64,000 bases of DNA, taken from Nelumbo lutea. Its lineage: Eukaryota > Streptophyta > Magnoliopsida > Proteales > Nelumbonaceae. Shown in pieces: positions 34,865 through 46,153 of the stretch. The notes below the pieces were generated by a model. It did no database searches. It saw nothing but the letters and a program-made list of their open reading frames with translations, and was not told the origin of the DNA. The DNA is taken from contig JAKGHH010000001.1 in the NCBI GenBank assembly GCA_022828595.1, positions 143,983,017 through 144,047,016 of the forward strand. The letters are read 5' to 3'. The position numbers were made by a program, and so were the translations under genes. Numbering within the stretch: the stretch's first letter is position 1; each line of letters opens with the position of its first letter.

Positions 34865-35708
34865 TGTTGTAGCGCGATTCGATCACTCCTAGCTGGTACT
34901 CACGTGGCTCCTGGAAGGTACCTGAGTGAGGAAGAAGAAGAATCCCCGGGGAGTTTACCCGGTGGGGATACTCCGATGCTTAAGTTAGTAATTATGTAGG
35001 AGAAACAAGAAGGAGACGAAGGCTAGAGTGCAGATAGCGCGTTCTCACTATACTCCAAAAGTTAGAGGTTTCAAGAAGAAGTCGTTTCTCCTCTGCCCTG
35101 AGGGCTTTTATAGGGACATTTATGTCAGGTCGAGCATAACCGCCACTGGGCTCCTGCCACATCCGTTACCTGCCAGGGCTGCGCAGGTGGCCGTCGTGGT
35201 GTACGTCTCGCCCGGGTGAATGACACGTCTCCGAAGTGACAGGCACGCCCTTGCCTGCTGTGAGACGTGGATGTAGACTGCCGAAAGGACTGGTACTGCG
35301 CCATCAGTAAGATTATGGCGCAGTCTGACCGATACGGTCTGTCAGTCAGAAGCTTCCTGGGGAGTGCTCGTGCGGTTCATTCGCGAGTTATTCTGTAGCC
35401 AACTTGGAACACTCCAGGGTTACCCTTAGTAGAATTGGCCCTGGGGGTGGTTTGTCTGCTTGGGAGCTCGGACGAAAGGTAACGACTTTAGCTCGTGAGC
35501 TAAAATTGCCTCGGAGTATCTCTTCAAAGGTAGCTCGGGGAGCTCGGGGTTCGCCTTGCGACGAACCCCTTTCGCGAGCTACAACATAGTGAGTTGCTTG
35601 TAGGTCCGTCACTCGGTCGTACCAGGCTACAACGCTAAGCTGTCGCTCGTGCTGAGTCAGTGTCCACGTGTCACCGTCTCATAGGTTGGGTCAAATTGTC
35701 ATCCATCA
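34865..35708 (-). mobile_element. Solo LTR S2 (844 bp), nested in S1
   Basis: On the plus strand it begins TGTTGTAGCGCG and ends GTCATCCATCA, flanked by the exact duplication ATTGG (34860-34864 and 35709-35713). Read on the minus strand it starts TGATGGATGACAATTTGACC, like the RE1-RE4 LTRs (TGATGAAGG..ATTTGG), and carries TATAAAAG (35105-35112), as RE4 does. It is therefore probably a solo LTR of a related Tat family in minus orientation. Confidence 0.85.
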
Positions 35709-35790
35709 ATTGGTGTGGTCCAATCGGGCATCCGGAATGTAGGAGATGGGTTAAAGAAGGGACCGAGCAAAAATTGGTGCTAACAATGTG

Positions 35791-37552
35791 AAATTGGAAG
35801 TGCAAGAATTCTTTTAGAGAAGCTATGGCGGTTGAATAATTGCCAGCCACAATGATGTCATCAACATAAATTAGGACAACGTGAAGGAAGAAGCAGAACT
35901 CTTTGTGAAGAGTGCATAATCGACCTTGAATTGAGAGAAACCAGCTACAAGGAGTGCATTAGAGAACTTTGAAAATCAGTTTCGAGAGGCTTGTTTTAAG
36001 CCATAGATGGACATATGAAGTCTGTGGATTGTTTGCTTCCCCTGTCTAGTAAAGCCGGGAAGGAGCTGCATATAAACATTTTCATCAAGATCACCATGAA
36101 GAAATGCGTTATTTACATCAACTTGAAATAAAAACCAATTCTTAATGGTTGCAATAGCAAGTAAAAAAATGCATGGTGCCCATTTTAGCCACAGGTACAA
36201 ATGTGTTAGTGAAATCTAAGCCTTCAACTTGGGGGAAGCCTTTGACAACCCGACAAGCTTTGTAACGTTCTATGATGCCATCAAGCTTGCATTTAATTCT
36301 ATAGACCCATTTACAACTAATTGTCCACTTGCCAGGCAATAAATCAGTACAGTCCGTGTACCATTGTCATGTAAAGCTCAGATTTCAACATCCATGGCAT
36401 CACACCATTTGGGTTCATTAATAGCTTAGAAATAGGATGTGGGTTAAATGTGGTGAAAGAGAGAGGTGAGAGCGCCAGGGGACATTGAGTAGAGCAACAG
36501 TAATCCTTCAAATAGGAAGGTGTAGAGCATTGCCTCTGAGAGTGCTGGCGGGCTGGAGGTTCACATTTGGGTAACACCATGTGCAGGTTCGGTTGAGGGA
36601 GAGGGTTCAGGTGGTTTAAAGGGCACCATTAGAGATGTGGTAACATCGAGGAAGGGAGACGGAAGTGGAATTGAGGAGGTGGGTGTGCGAGAATAGAATG
36701 GAAAGATGTCTTCATGGAAGACGACGTCTCTGCTGGTAAAAATGGTGTGGGACTGAAGGTCAAAGAGTTTGTGAGGTTGGTTTGCAGAAGAATTACTTGA
36801 ATGGATGCATGGAATTCGGTTTGTACATAAGCATGAAAATAACATAACAAATCATGCACATCAGATTTTAGTCGCATGAGAAAGACCCAAGTGCATCTCG
36901 TAAAGTCATCAATGATAGAGAGAGGAAATAACAGGTGAAAGGGGAGCGTGTTTGCTTGTCTAAGGGGAAAATGTCACAATGGTGTGAAACATTGGAAGTG
37001 AAAGGTAATTGTGAAAAAATATTTTTAATTTTCTTTAATCGTTCATCAAACGGATGGCCTTAAAGTCAATGCCATACATCAAAATTACTAGAAGAGGATA
37101 ATAAAGATATATTTGGGGGTTTTGGTTCTGACATGAAGTAATATAATCCACCCCGTTCTTTACCTAGTCCAATCACCATCTCTGTATCCAACTCCGAAGA
37201 ACTATGCTTGGAGAGAGGTGGCATGGTTGGAGATGGGAGGTGTGGTTTCGGACATGAATGAGCTGCTGAGGGGTCTAAATGAGTTGACTCCAATGGGATC
37301 GGACAAGTACAGGGTGGCCTAGGTTGCAACTAACTATTAGAGTTTGTTTAGGGTTTCCAAATCCCTATCTCATAGGCACATCCAGGTACTCCGTCAGTCA
37401 ATCGGGTCCATTGAGGGAGATGGTGTTGATGGTACATAGGAAGATGAAGGGGGATTGCTGAGGGACTGACTTGAACTGGGGGCCCATGACTTGAAAGGGT
37501 TCAGGTTATCAAGGATATGGTGTTACGATTCTCTTCTAATTCTGATTGAAAT
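35791..37552 (-). pseudogene. Copia integrase and RT N-terminal half, degenerate
   Basis: From the right: IGLGKERGGLYYF and VWH (GAG-pre-integrase, about 37190-37070), GHPFDERLKKIK, then integrase core DDFTRCTWVFLMRLKSDVHD (about 36930-36860) with QTEFHASIQ. A deletion then joins directly to KLFDLQSHTIFTSRDVVFHE (about 36780-36720), losing most of the DDE core. RT follows: [62 protein letters not shown] and the YVDDIIVAGN catalytic motif (about 35850). Multiple frames are used. Confidence 0.82.
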
Positions 37553-38181
37553 TGATAAGGGGTGATTTGGCCCCACCTAATAAGTAAGGGGCACGTGGAT
37601 GTAGCCTGCTTGCCAGACGACAGATCAGTGTGTGATGCCACGATAGCAGATCATAGGACCTCAGGAAAGTGGTCACTTCGAAACCAAAGCACCACGGTGC
37701 TAGAGCACCTTGGTACCCACACATACCAAGATGTCACGTAACCGAACCTAGAAGGTCGCCGGTTATCTTTGAAACTCCTAGGATCACATCGCGTAACCTA
37801 GACCTTATCTTCTCTCCGTCTGAATCGGAAGGAAATGATAAACTTCATTTATTAATGTGTTACTCTCCTACTAAAATGGAATGGATCCCAACGTCATGAG
37901 CCAAAGATTCCGGGAACGTTTTGAAGACCTACAATATCCCAGCTATATAAGGGCATCAACCCCCAAGACTTAGGTACGCGCTATTACTTGCTCACTAGCA
38001 TTCTAACACTCAAGTTTTCAGATTGCAACCATAATATAGTATTGACTTAAGCATCGAAGTGACCTCATTGGGTTAGCCACCCCGGGTCTCTGATCCTCTG
38101 TCTTGCAGCTTGATCCAGCTCGCCAAGCAACTAAGGTCCAGGTCATCTTCTAGCTAGGAGCTTCTAGATCGCGCACAATTA
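37553..38181 (+). repeat. RE3 5' LTR
   Basis: 629 bp from TGATAAGGGGTG to GCGCACAATTA, where the 3' LTR ends GCACAATCA. TATATAAGG at 37944-37952. The expected PBS does not follow; the next bases are GAAATGATCCTCTGATCC. Confidence 0.88.
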
Positions 38182-38204
38182 GAAATGATCCTCTGATCCT
38201 TCCA

Positions 38205-38680
38205 GCAACACCGGTAAGGGAATTGACATGAACGTCACTAGGGGGCAAGTTCATTAAATATCACTCCCTCAAGGCCCCTCAATAACAATTGGGTAGTTTA
38301 CCATTCCCCTTATTGCTTTAGGGATCCCCTCTCCATCAGTGCCTCAGACAACCCAACAGATAAATGTCCTGTTGCCCCAAGTGAACACCACATTTTCAAA
38401 GCCCTCTATGACCCCTCCTGGGGTTGGGCATTCTCAGTTCGACGACCTCATTCAGAGTGTCAGGATGATGCAGATCCACCAAATCTAGTAGTTTCAACAA
38501 TATTATTTCTACCAACAATACCAGCAGCTGATTCCACCATTGTAGCCAAGCCAACAACAGATTCCACCAAAGCACATAGGTCAGTACAAAGGGCAGAACT
38601 AGAACCAGAACTAGCACAAGGCCCATAAGAATGTCCACCGATCTACCCATCGGGGTGAGGGGATTACTCACAAGTTATCT
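38205..38680 (+). pseudogene. RE3 gag remnant
   Basis: Begins with CTTCCAGCAACACCGGTAAG, homologous to the gag start of RE1 (CTTCCAGCAACACTAG), then ATGAACGTCACTAGG. It keeps the PFTIPL-like start block and the Gln-rich coding stretch near 38470-38590. It breaks off near 38680, where sequence jumps to the linker before RT. The gag core, zinc knuckle and protease are absent. Confidence 0.65.
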
Positions 38681-38687
38681 ATGGTAG

Positions 38688-39186
38688 AAATGCCTGGCAT
38701 CGACCCTAGTGTGATTGCTCACAAGTTAAATGTAAACCCTTTAGCTAGGCTAATTAGACAAAGAAAATGCAACCTCGCCCTAGAGCGGTGGAGGGTAGTC
38801 GATGAGGAGGTCAGGAAGCTCCTCGTCACAGACTTCGTCTAGGAGATCCATTACCCGAGCTGGGTCGCCAAACCTATGCTGGTGAAGAAGGCCAACGGCA
38901 AGTGGCACGTGTGTGTCGACCAATAATTTAGATGTTTTTTCTTGGTCCACGGTAGAAATGCCCAGCATCGACCCTAGTGTGATTACTCACAAGTTAAATG
39001 TGAACTCTTTAGTCAGTTAGTTAGACAAAGAAAATGCAACCTCGCCCCAGAGCGATGGAGGGTAGTTGAGGAGGAGGTCGGGAAGCTCCTCGCCGTAGAC
39101 TTCATCAAGGAGGTCCATTACTTGAGCTAGGTCACCAACCCCGTGCTTGTGAAGAAAGCCAATGGCAAGTGGCACATGTGCGCCGA
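38688..39186 (+). repeat. Direct duplication of the RT N-terminal segment in RE3
   Basis: The ~236-bp segment starting GGTAGAAATGCC (38688) is repeated at 38950 (offset 262 bp). Both copies cover GIDPSVIAHKLNV through WVAKP-VLVKKANGKWH-like coding. The first copy ends GTGTGTCGAC and is followed by CAATAATTTAGATG, the normal upstream linker, so the copies are head-to-tail. Point differences show the duplication is not recent. Confidence 0.8.
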
Positions 39187-40345
39187 TTACACCGACCTGA
39201 ACAGAGCCTGCCCAAAGGACTGCTTCCCCTTCCTAGAATAGACCGCCTAGTAGACCTGACCTCGAGGAATGAGTAGCTAAGCTTCATGGATGCCTATTCC
39301 GGCTACAACTAAATTAGGATGGACTTAACCGACTAGGACAAGACTGCCTTTGTAACTGAGCTAGGGTTGTACTGTTATAAAGGAGGTTCAAAGACTCACT
39401 GGCCAGGTAGCCTCTCTTAGTCGGTTCATGTCTAAATCGGCGGGTCAGTGCCTACCTTTCTTTAAGGCGATAAAAAGAACGAAGGCATTGCATGGACCAA
39501 AGAGTGTAATCTCGGGTTTGATGAGCTGAAAAAGGTACCTAAGTACCACCCCGGTTTTGACCCGACCTAAGGTGGTCAGCTCGGTACTAATCAAAGAAAT
39601 AGACCGGGTCCAACAACCAGTCTATTACGTAAGTAAAGTTTTGCAGGACGGGGAAACTAGATATCCTGACATTGAGAAACTAGCGTACGCGCTAGTAGTA
39701 GCAGCCTAGAAACTATGTCCATACTTCCAAGACTACGCCATTGTCATCCTCACCAATAGACCTCTGAAACACATTTTGCTTAAGCCCGAGCTATCAAGGA
39801 GGCTGACAAAGTGGTCCATCGAGCTAAGCGAATACAACATTCGGTTCAAGCCAAGTCTAGCGATCAAAGCCCAAGTCTTGGCAGGCTTCGTAGTAGAATG
39901 TATGATCAGCATGCTGACCCTTTAACTAATTGAGCCCGCTAACACGTTAGAGGTGTCAACCAGTGTGGCACCGGTCCCAGTCAGGGTAGAACCGACTGGG
40001 ACAAGAAGCCCTGGATCCTCCATGTAGACAGCTTGTCTAACCAACGAGGAAGTGGTGTTGGACTAATACTGTATGGCCCGAGTGAGGTGAAGTTGGAGTA
40101 TGCTCTTCGGTTCGGATTTGGGGCGTCGAACAATGAGGTAGAGTACGAGGCACTAATTGACAGGCTAAACCTAGCAAAGGATATGGGTGGAAAACACCTC
40201 GTCATGTGTAGCGACTCTCAACTGGTAGTAAACCAAGTCAACGGCAACTACGAAACCTCGCGAACACTAAGGCTGATGCACTGTCACGATTGGCAAGTAC
40301 CAACAACAACACAATGCGAACTTTATATATAGAAGACCTACTTTG
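39187..40345 (+). pseudogene. RE3 RT and RNase H regions, catalytic RT deleted
   Basis: After YTDLNRACPKDCFP and a YSGYN-like segment, the frame reads ELGLYCYK and jumps straight to EVQRLTGQVASLSRF (about 39385). This removes the FVDD/YVDD palm motif and thumb, so RT could not work. The first RNase H is present with stops (39420-39930). The second has WILHVDSLSNQRGSG, NNEVEYEAL and CSDSQLVVNQ, then a deletion into the ADALSRLAS block (about 40270). Confidence 0.78.
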
Positions 40346-41639
40346 GCCCAACATTCTCGTGGGGGGGGGGTAGAAGAGGTCGCTCCCGGGTTGCGAGCAG
40401 AACCGAGTTGGATTGACCCGCTCGTTGATTATTTGCTCCACGGGACCCTACCTGCAGAATGCAATGCAGCTTGGAGGGTAGAGCATCAATCGACCTGGTA
40501 CGTCCTCATTGACGGACATCTGTACTAGAGGTCCTTCACGCTCCCCTACCTATGTTTGCTTACAACCTTCAGTAGTCGAACTAGTACTTCGTGACATCCA
40601 TGAAGGACTATGTGAAGGACACTTAGGGAGCAGAGCACTCGCCCAAAAAGCACTAAGGCAGGGCTACTACTAGCCTACCATGAAGGCAGACACACTCAAG
40701 TTCGTCAAGAAATGCGACAAATGTCAGAGGCATGCCAAGGTTCTCCATCAACCTGCTGCTGATCTATTGTACTTAACCAGCTTGTGGCCCTTCTTTCAAT
40801 GGGGGATCGACATCCTTGGTCCATTTCTGCTGGCAACCAGGCAGAGGAAATTCTTGGTTGTAGCGGTGGACTACTTCACAAAGTGGGTGGAGGCTGAACC
40901 GTTGGTAAGCATTACAGCCCAGAACGTGCAAAACTTCTTTTGGAAGAACATTGTGTGTCATTTTGGACTACCCAAGGTGTTGATCTAAGATAGCAGAAAG
41001 CAGTTCAAAGACATCAAGTTCCAAAGTTGGTGTGTCGATATGAGGGTTCAGCAAAATTTCCCTTCGGTGGCACATCCACAGGCGAACGAACAAGCCAATG
41101 TGATGAACAGGGCTATTCTCCGCGGACTGAAAGCTCGCTTAGCATGAACTAAAGGGTTGTGGGTGGATGAGTTGCTTAGTGTCCTTTGGGCCTATAGGAT
41201 GACTATCAAGACTGCGATAAGTGAAATGCCCTTCAACTTCACATATGGGATGGAGGCCGTGATTCTAGCGAAGATCAAAGCACCAACATTGCAACTTGAG
41301 GCATACAACCAAGGGGAAAATGATGATGAGCTCCAGACTAACTTGGATCTAACCGAAGAAGTATGCAACTTGGCCTATATTTGGACCTCAACTTACCAGC
41401 AACGAGTAGCTCGGTACCATAATTCTTGGGTCAGGAAGCGACAACTTCGAGTTAGTAACCTGGTGCTCTACAAGGTCATGGTACCTGAGCCCAACGTGGG
41501 TAAGCTCAGACCAAACTGGGAGGGTCCATACCGAGTGGGACGAGTGTTCGACGAAGGCATATATGAGCTCGAGACTATGGAAGGAAAACATGTACCTCAA
41601 GCTTGGAAGGTTGACAACCTGAGGAGATATTACCTATGA
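40346..41639 (+). pseudogene. RE3 integrase
   Basis: The HHCC region HEGLCEGHLGSRALAQKALR ... KKCDKCQRH carries a TAG where relatives have Trp. The core has WGIDILGPF and VDYFTKWVEAEPL; the second Asp region is disrupted by a stop (LI*DSRKQF). The C-terminal part from 41157 is open: WVDELLSVLWAYRMT, FNFTYGMEAVI, LVLYKVMVPEPNVGKLRPNW, ending RRYYL at 41639. No chromodomain. A G run at 40362-40370 precedes it. Confidence 0.8.
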
Positions 41640-42143
41640 GCTCATGTCTCCAATTCCAACGCAATAAAAAAATTTTACTAAGTCCATAAGACCACTGAGC
41701 TGGTCAAAAGGACGTCGAACTTGAGAGAGGACCGTAGTCACTCTCAGAGCCTAAGGGCTATGGTGTTGAGCTAACAAAAGACCTCGGCACAATATAAGAC
41801 CTAGTCGCCTCTTCAGCATGGGCAAATAAATCCTAGTCGCCTCTTCGGCATAGGCATACTAAGACCCAGTCGCCTCCTCGGCATGGGCAACCAAAAACCC
41901 AGTTGCTTTGGCATGGGTAAATAAAGTAGTCCGTGCGCAGACAGGTCAAGCATATACCCTACAGTGTCTATTCACTTCGACATACAACAAAATCAGGTTA
42001 TTCCTACTCGGACCTAGCTTGTTAGAATGGCACTTCAGGAGTAATCTCTACTTAGAAAATTTTGCACAATAAGGAGTTTTGAAACTATTCCATTGCATTA
42101 ATAAAGTGAAGTTCGAAGTACATGAAAAAAAAACTACAAGTAC

Positions 42144-44234
42144 TCAACTGAGCTCGGAGGCTCGGGACATCATGTATGTACGGGGGTCCAAGAAAAGTTG
42201 CAGATAGACATTAGTCGACATGGGGCTCCTCGTCCCCAACAATAGCTTCAACAGGTTGGTCGGTATCCATGTGGTCCTTGCGGCAACATCTCCATCTCCC
42301 TCTCCCTTCTCTATTGTCTCTTCGTCGAGGAGGTCGTCACCACTCTCCTCCTCAAAGTCTGGGTCATTAGCAGCCTCGTCGGTCATCTCCTCGATGACTT
42401 GGGATGTGGTGATAGCATTGAGGTTGAGCCGGGGGAATTCGCGCCGCGTCAGCCACTTGCTAAGCTTGAAGCCCTTGCGATAGGCAGTTGTGCTGGTCTC
42501 CATCAATAGATCGTGCTGCTCCATTGAAGACTTGTACTCCTCGACGGCCAGAACCCTAGCATCCTTGATCGCGTCTTCGAAGATTTGCATGCACTCTTTC
42601 ACCAGCTCCTCAAGGTTCTCTTTTTCCCTCTGGAGGGCCTCCCTTTCCTCCTTGAGCCTTTTCTTCTCCTCCCTCAACAGCACGATCAACTTCTTTTTGG
42701 GCTTGTGCATCCTTCTCCAACTTATGAATCTTTCTGCGAGCTAAATCCAATTCGTACTGAACACTTCGAGGTCTCTTCAGTCTGAAGGCTCACTTCAGCT
42801 GCACCTCAAATTGATAGTCAAGAGCATGGATCACAGAGTTCACCTACCAAGGAAGAAACAAAATGTAAGTACCAAGAAAAAGCAATAGAGAATATAGTCC
42901 AAAGATCAGGTATGTACCACCATGCAGTGAGTCACCGCTCTGGCCCCGAGCTGAGCCATCGGTAGATCAGCCCAATGCGTGACCTCCTTGTGAAAACCGC
43001 ATCCTTACTCTTGAGGAGATCGAACTTCGGAGTCAAAATGCTCCGAGCTTCCTGGGATGTGTCATCTTTCAAAGGAGTTGCCGCCTGTTTGGGTTGGGGC
43101 TCGGACATCGGGGCCTCCTCGGGTAGGTGAGATGGAGAACCCCTACCTTGGTCTTCCTCAACCAAGTCAATAACCAGAGGGTGCTCGGCAATCAGAGGGA
43201 GATATGGATTGATAGTATCGGCACTCGAGTGGTGTCGGCCTCATGGAGACGGGCCTTCTTGGAGGTCCTCCTCTTATTCCCCTTCTTCATATTTCTGAAG
43301 AGCTCGACAATGGGGATATTAGCCATGGCTCCTGCAAAAAGTAACAAACAGGTTAAATCACAACATCAAGATAAGCGATTAAGAAGAAAGCAAGTACGGC
43401 AATCATGATAGCAACCTACCAGGACTCAGCCCGGCTTGTATGAGCTTCTCTTCGGTAATGAAGTTCTCGAACTTCAACCCGAGCTTTGCCCAAGATCGGA
43501 CCTCCTCCTATGTCTATTTGTCCAACCTGATGTCGGGGTCCTGAATAGCAGGCCTCCAGTGAGTTGGAAACGGCCACTCGCAGTGTTACGAACTATGAAG
43601 TAGCTCCTCTTCCAGGCCGAGACTTTGTTTGAGAGGTCGTGCAAGATTTGTAGCCAGGACGGGGAGACATGTAATAACTTCGCCTGTGCTTGGGGAGAAC
43701 ACTGGCGGAATTCTTTTTAATGGAGCAGATCAAAGAAAAGATGTCGAGGTTCAAAGGTCGGTTATAGTCGTGGAAAAGGGAGATGGTACCTACAATGTTA
43801 TGAATTGAGTTGGGATGGAGCTGATCTATGGCAATGTCAAAAAACTTGACGACCTCAATGATGAAAGGGTGAAGTGGGAATCGTAGACCAGCTACGAGCT
43901 GCTCCTCGAACACCACTATCTCGTCATGATTGTGATCCCAAGAAAAACTACCTAAGGGAATACTGTATACAAGACTATCAGGTAGCCTGTGCCGAGCTAT
44001 TAGGGACAAAAGCCTATCAACTGTCATCGTAGAAGGGCCAAATCTGTTTTGATCCCTAAGCCCGATGCGAAGTAGAGGTCCCCTTGCCGGAGACCTTGTG
44101 CTCTTGCCGATGTGAGTCTGCCTCAGACGGGTTGGAGTTCGTACCCCGTACTGAGGTATCCACCTCGGTAGGGTGAGACTCTGTGGCTTACGCCGAGGTG
44201 GCCACCTTGGCCTCGACGAACTCTCCGCTCTCAT
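42144..44234 (-). pseudogene. RE3 antisense accessory gene with two introns
   Basis: Convergent with pol. TATAAATA at 44453-44460; the likely start is ATG 44234 (MRAESSSRPRW). Exon A (44234-43420) holds RFGPSTMTVDRLLSLI, LGSFSWDHNHDEIVVFEEQL, then GLRFPLHPFIIEVVKFFDIA and QLHPNS. This is the pattern of the plant 'putative gypsy type transposon' family (Pfam Transposase_28 as I recall it). Intron 1 is 43419-43332, exon B 43331-42917 (MANIPIVELFRNMKKG), intron 2 42916-42844, exon C from 42843 with VNSVIHALDYQ, a Lys/Glu coiled coil and AYRKGFKLSKWLTRREFPRL plus acidic tail. A frameshift near 43620 and a few stops are present. Function unknown; nuclear or regulatory roles have been suggested for comparable genes. 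Confidence 0.72.
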
Positions 44235-44452
44235 CAAAAAGGCTACCCAAACTAATACTAGACATATTAAACTAAGAGGAAGAATACAATAGGAAATGGA
44301 AACGAGGAGAGACGAACTCACCAAGAAGACCGAAGGAAGCAAAAAGACCTCGGGTACAAAGGCAACTGATACCGAATTGGAATAACTGAAGCATGGCCTT
44401 AACAAACTCGAGCACGAAATATGTGGCGAGAAAAATGGGTCCCTCTGGGCCT

Positions 44453-44460
44453 TATTTATA
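44453..44460 (-). promoter_or_regulatory. TATA box of the RE3 antisense gene
   Basis: TATAAATA on the minus strand, about 220 bp upstream of the ATG at 44234 and 312 bp inside the 3' LTR, the same distance as in RE1. Confidence 0.55.
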
Positions 44461-44772
44461 GTCACCATGACCGGAGCTCAATGATCGAGATCTACATGAT
44501 CCGATGGCTCCCATGAAAACTGACTGCACACCACCCGAGATCGAAATCGGTTAAGCGCATGTTTTTGACGTCCGAGAAGTTTATAAATGGTGTGACGTCC
44601 GCGCGTACCCGGTACGTGATTTGGGTATTCCCTAGTCGAGCCAAATGGGTCAGATAGGTCCGATCAAAGAGTCCCCTTCCAAACCACCTGAAAGTCATGC
44701 CAAATCCACCTAGGCTCACCATGAACTCCCCATACTGGGTTGGGATCCCTGGCACAAGGAGTGGGGGACGAT

Positions 44773-45387
44773 TGATAAGGGGTGATATGGCCCGCCCTAA
44801 TGAGTAAGGGACACGTGGATGCGGCCTACCAGCCAGACGACAGATCAATGTGTTGTGCCACGATAGCAGATTGCAAGAACTCGAGAGCTTGGTCACTTCA
44901 GAACCAGAGCACCTCAGTACCCACACACGCCAAGGTGTCACATAGCCGAACCTACAAGGTTGCCAGTTATCTCCGAACTATCTAGGATCATGTCGCATAA
45001 CCGTAGACCTTATCTTCTCCCCGCCTAAATCGGAGGAAAACGATAAACCTCATTAATTGATGTGTTATTCTCCTACCAAAGCGGAATGGATCCCAATATC
45101 ATGGGCCAAAGATTCCGGTAAAGCTTCGAGAGACCTATGACATCCTAGCTATATAAGGGCATCAACCCCCAAAACTCAGGTACGCGCAATTACTTGCTTA
45201 TTAGCATTCTAGCATTCAAGTTTTCAGCTCGCAACCATAATACGATATTGACTTGAGCATCAGAGTGACCTCGCCGGGTTAGGCACCTCGGGTCTCTGAT
45301 CCTCTATCTTGCAGCATGGTCCAGCTCTTCATGCAACTAAGGTCCAAGTCATCTTCCAGTTAGGAGCTTCTAGATCATGCACAATCA
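44773..45387 (+). repeat. RE3 3' LTR and preceding polypurine tract
   Basis: 615 bp from TGATAAGGGGTG to ATGCACAATCA, preceded by the purine tract GGAGTGGGGGACGAT (44758-44772). TATATAAGG at 45150-45158. Diverged from the 5' LTR by many transitions and small indels. Confidence 0.88.
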
Positions 45388-45392
45388 GAAAT

Positions 45393-45943
45393 GATCTATA
45401 ATTTGATGGCTTCTTTTTTTTATTATCTTCTTCTTTTGTAAACAAGAGAATCAAGTTCCTTTTATTTTTTAAAAAATAAAAATGCTCTCTCTCGTCATCA
45501 AATTTGGAGGTGCCACTGGCGATGACGATATGAGATCCAATAATTGATGACGATATGGGATCCAATAATTGCAACTGCAAAGTCACTGAAATAAATCAAA
45601 AGAAAATTAGATGATAGATGAAAGAATATTTTTTAACAGTTTTGGACAAACTTGACAGTCTTTGAAAGTTTGAATATTACATTGACACGTTTGAAAGTTT
45701 GGGTATTAACATGACACTACCCCAAATTTCAGGTATTAAAAGTGAAATTTCCCATATCTAAACTCGTATCTCTGGGACACATGCCCTTCGAAAACTAGCC
45801 CAAAGCTTCGATTCGAAAGGTTTGTTGTTCGATGAAAACAATCGAAAGAAAATCATGGCAGAAAGTTTAGATCTTTTGTAAGAAGGAGAAGCAAAGGCCA
45901 TCTCTATCGACCTCTGGCTCGAATTTCATCTCCTTCGTGGAAA
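45393..45943. other. Non-coding DNA with a 25-bp tandem duplication
   Basis: GATGACGATATGAGATCCAA at about 45520 is repeated directly at about 45545. The remainder is AT-rich. Continuity with the copia flank at 37552 is implied by the GAAAT duplication, but no copia protein was recognised here. Confidence 0.5.
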
Positions 45944-46153
45944 ATGTCTGCGTATCTATGGAAGAGTTTCTACGAGGCCGAAGATCGACAGATCGAGAAG
46001 CTTCGGAGGTACGAAATCACGGAGAAATTTTATACTCTTAAGAGCAAAATTGTTCTTCAAGTCTCTTCATTTCTCCAGTGGTTGTTCAACTATTGTCTCT
46101 TTTCGTCCGAGAATTTTATTTCTCCTCTTTGCATATGTTATTTAATCTCTTAA
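45944..46153 (+). CDS. Possible first exon or short hypothetical ORF
   Basis: A 69-codon frame starting MSAYLWKSFYEAEDRQIEKL. The first ~35 residues are charged and exon-like, while the remainder is hydrophobic and intron-like, so a donor such as CGGAG|GTACGA (about 46009) may end the exon. The preceding sequence has a plausible leader. I do not recognise the product and see no second exon. Confidence 0.2.
   Translation: MSAYLWKSFYEAEDRQIEKLRRYEITEKFYTLKSKIVLQVSSFLQWLFNYCLFSSENFISPLCICYLIS

Larger units (their letters stand above)
32758..35785 (+). mobile_element. Solo LTR S1 (~2.2 kb), inserted in the copia RT
   Basis: It begins TGTGACTTCTGGG and ends TTGGTGCTAACA (TG...CA) and is flanked by the exact duplication ATGTG (32753-32757 and 35786-35790). 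The two copia halves rejoin across it: RT reads ...HFQFH on the right and HIKDL on the left, as in an intact copia RT. Subtracting the nested S2 and one ATTGG copy leaves about 2.18 kb. Large LTRs starting in this style with a GCCACCCA block nearby occur in plant Ty3/gypsy elements. No internal region or second LTR is present. Orientation is inferred from the terminal sequence. Confidence 0.75.
31994..37552 (-). mobile_element. Ty1/copia remnant, interrupted by nested solo LTRs
   Basis: Coding remains run right to left: GAG-pre-integrase and integrase (about 37330-36600), RT first half (36580-35791), then after a 3.0-kb insertion RT second half and RNase H (32752-31994). The integrase-RT-RNase H order and the motifs YVDD, YGLKQAS and CDSDWGDCPSTMR identify Ty1/copia. 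Most of the integrase core is deleted and several frames are broken. No copia LTR was recognised: the 3' end is cut by a MITE fragment at 31993, and the 5' side meets RE3 at 37553, with flanking DNA continuing at 45388. Confidence 0.85.
37553..45387 (+). mobile_element. RE3: Tat-lineage Ty3/gypsy element, heavily deleted
   Basis: A 7.8-kb element with LTRs at both ends, flanked by the exact duplication GAAAT (37548-37552 and 45388-45392). Gag is mostly lost, protease and the RT catalytic region are deleted, and the N-terminal RT segment is duplicated. The integrase C-terminus and the antisense gene are comparatively well preserved. The PBS is missing. Sequence is closest to RE1: LTR style, TATATAAGG box and antisense promoter spacing. 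Confidence 0.9.

Noticed and set aside
43127..43408. Plus-strand 93-codon frame in RE3
   Set aside because: Shadow of exon B and intron 1 of the minus-strand accessory gene.
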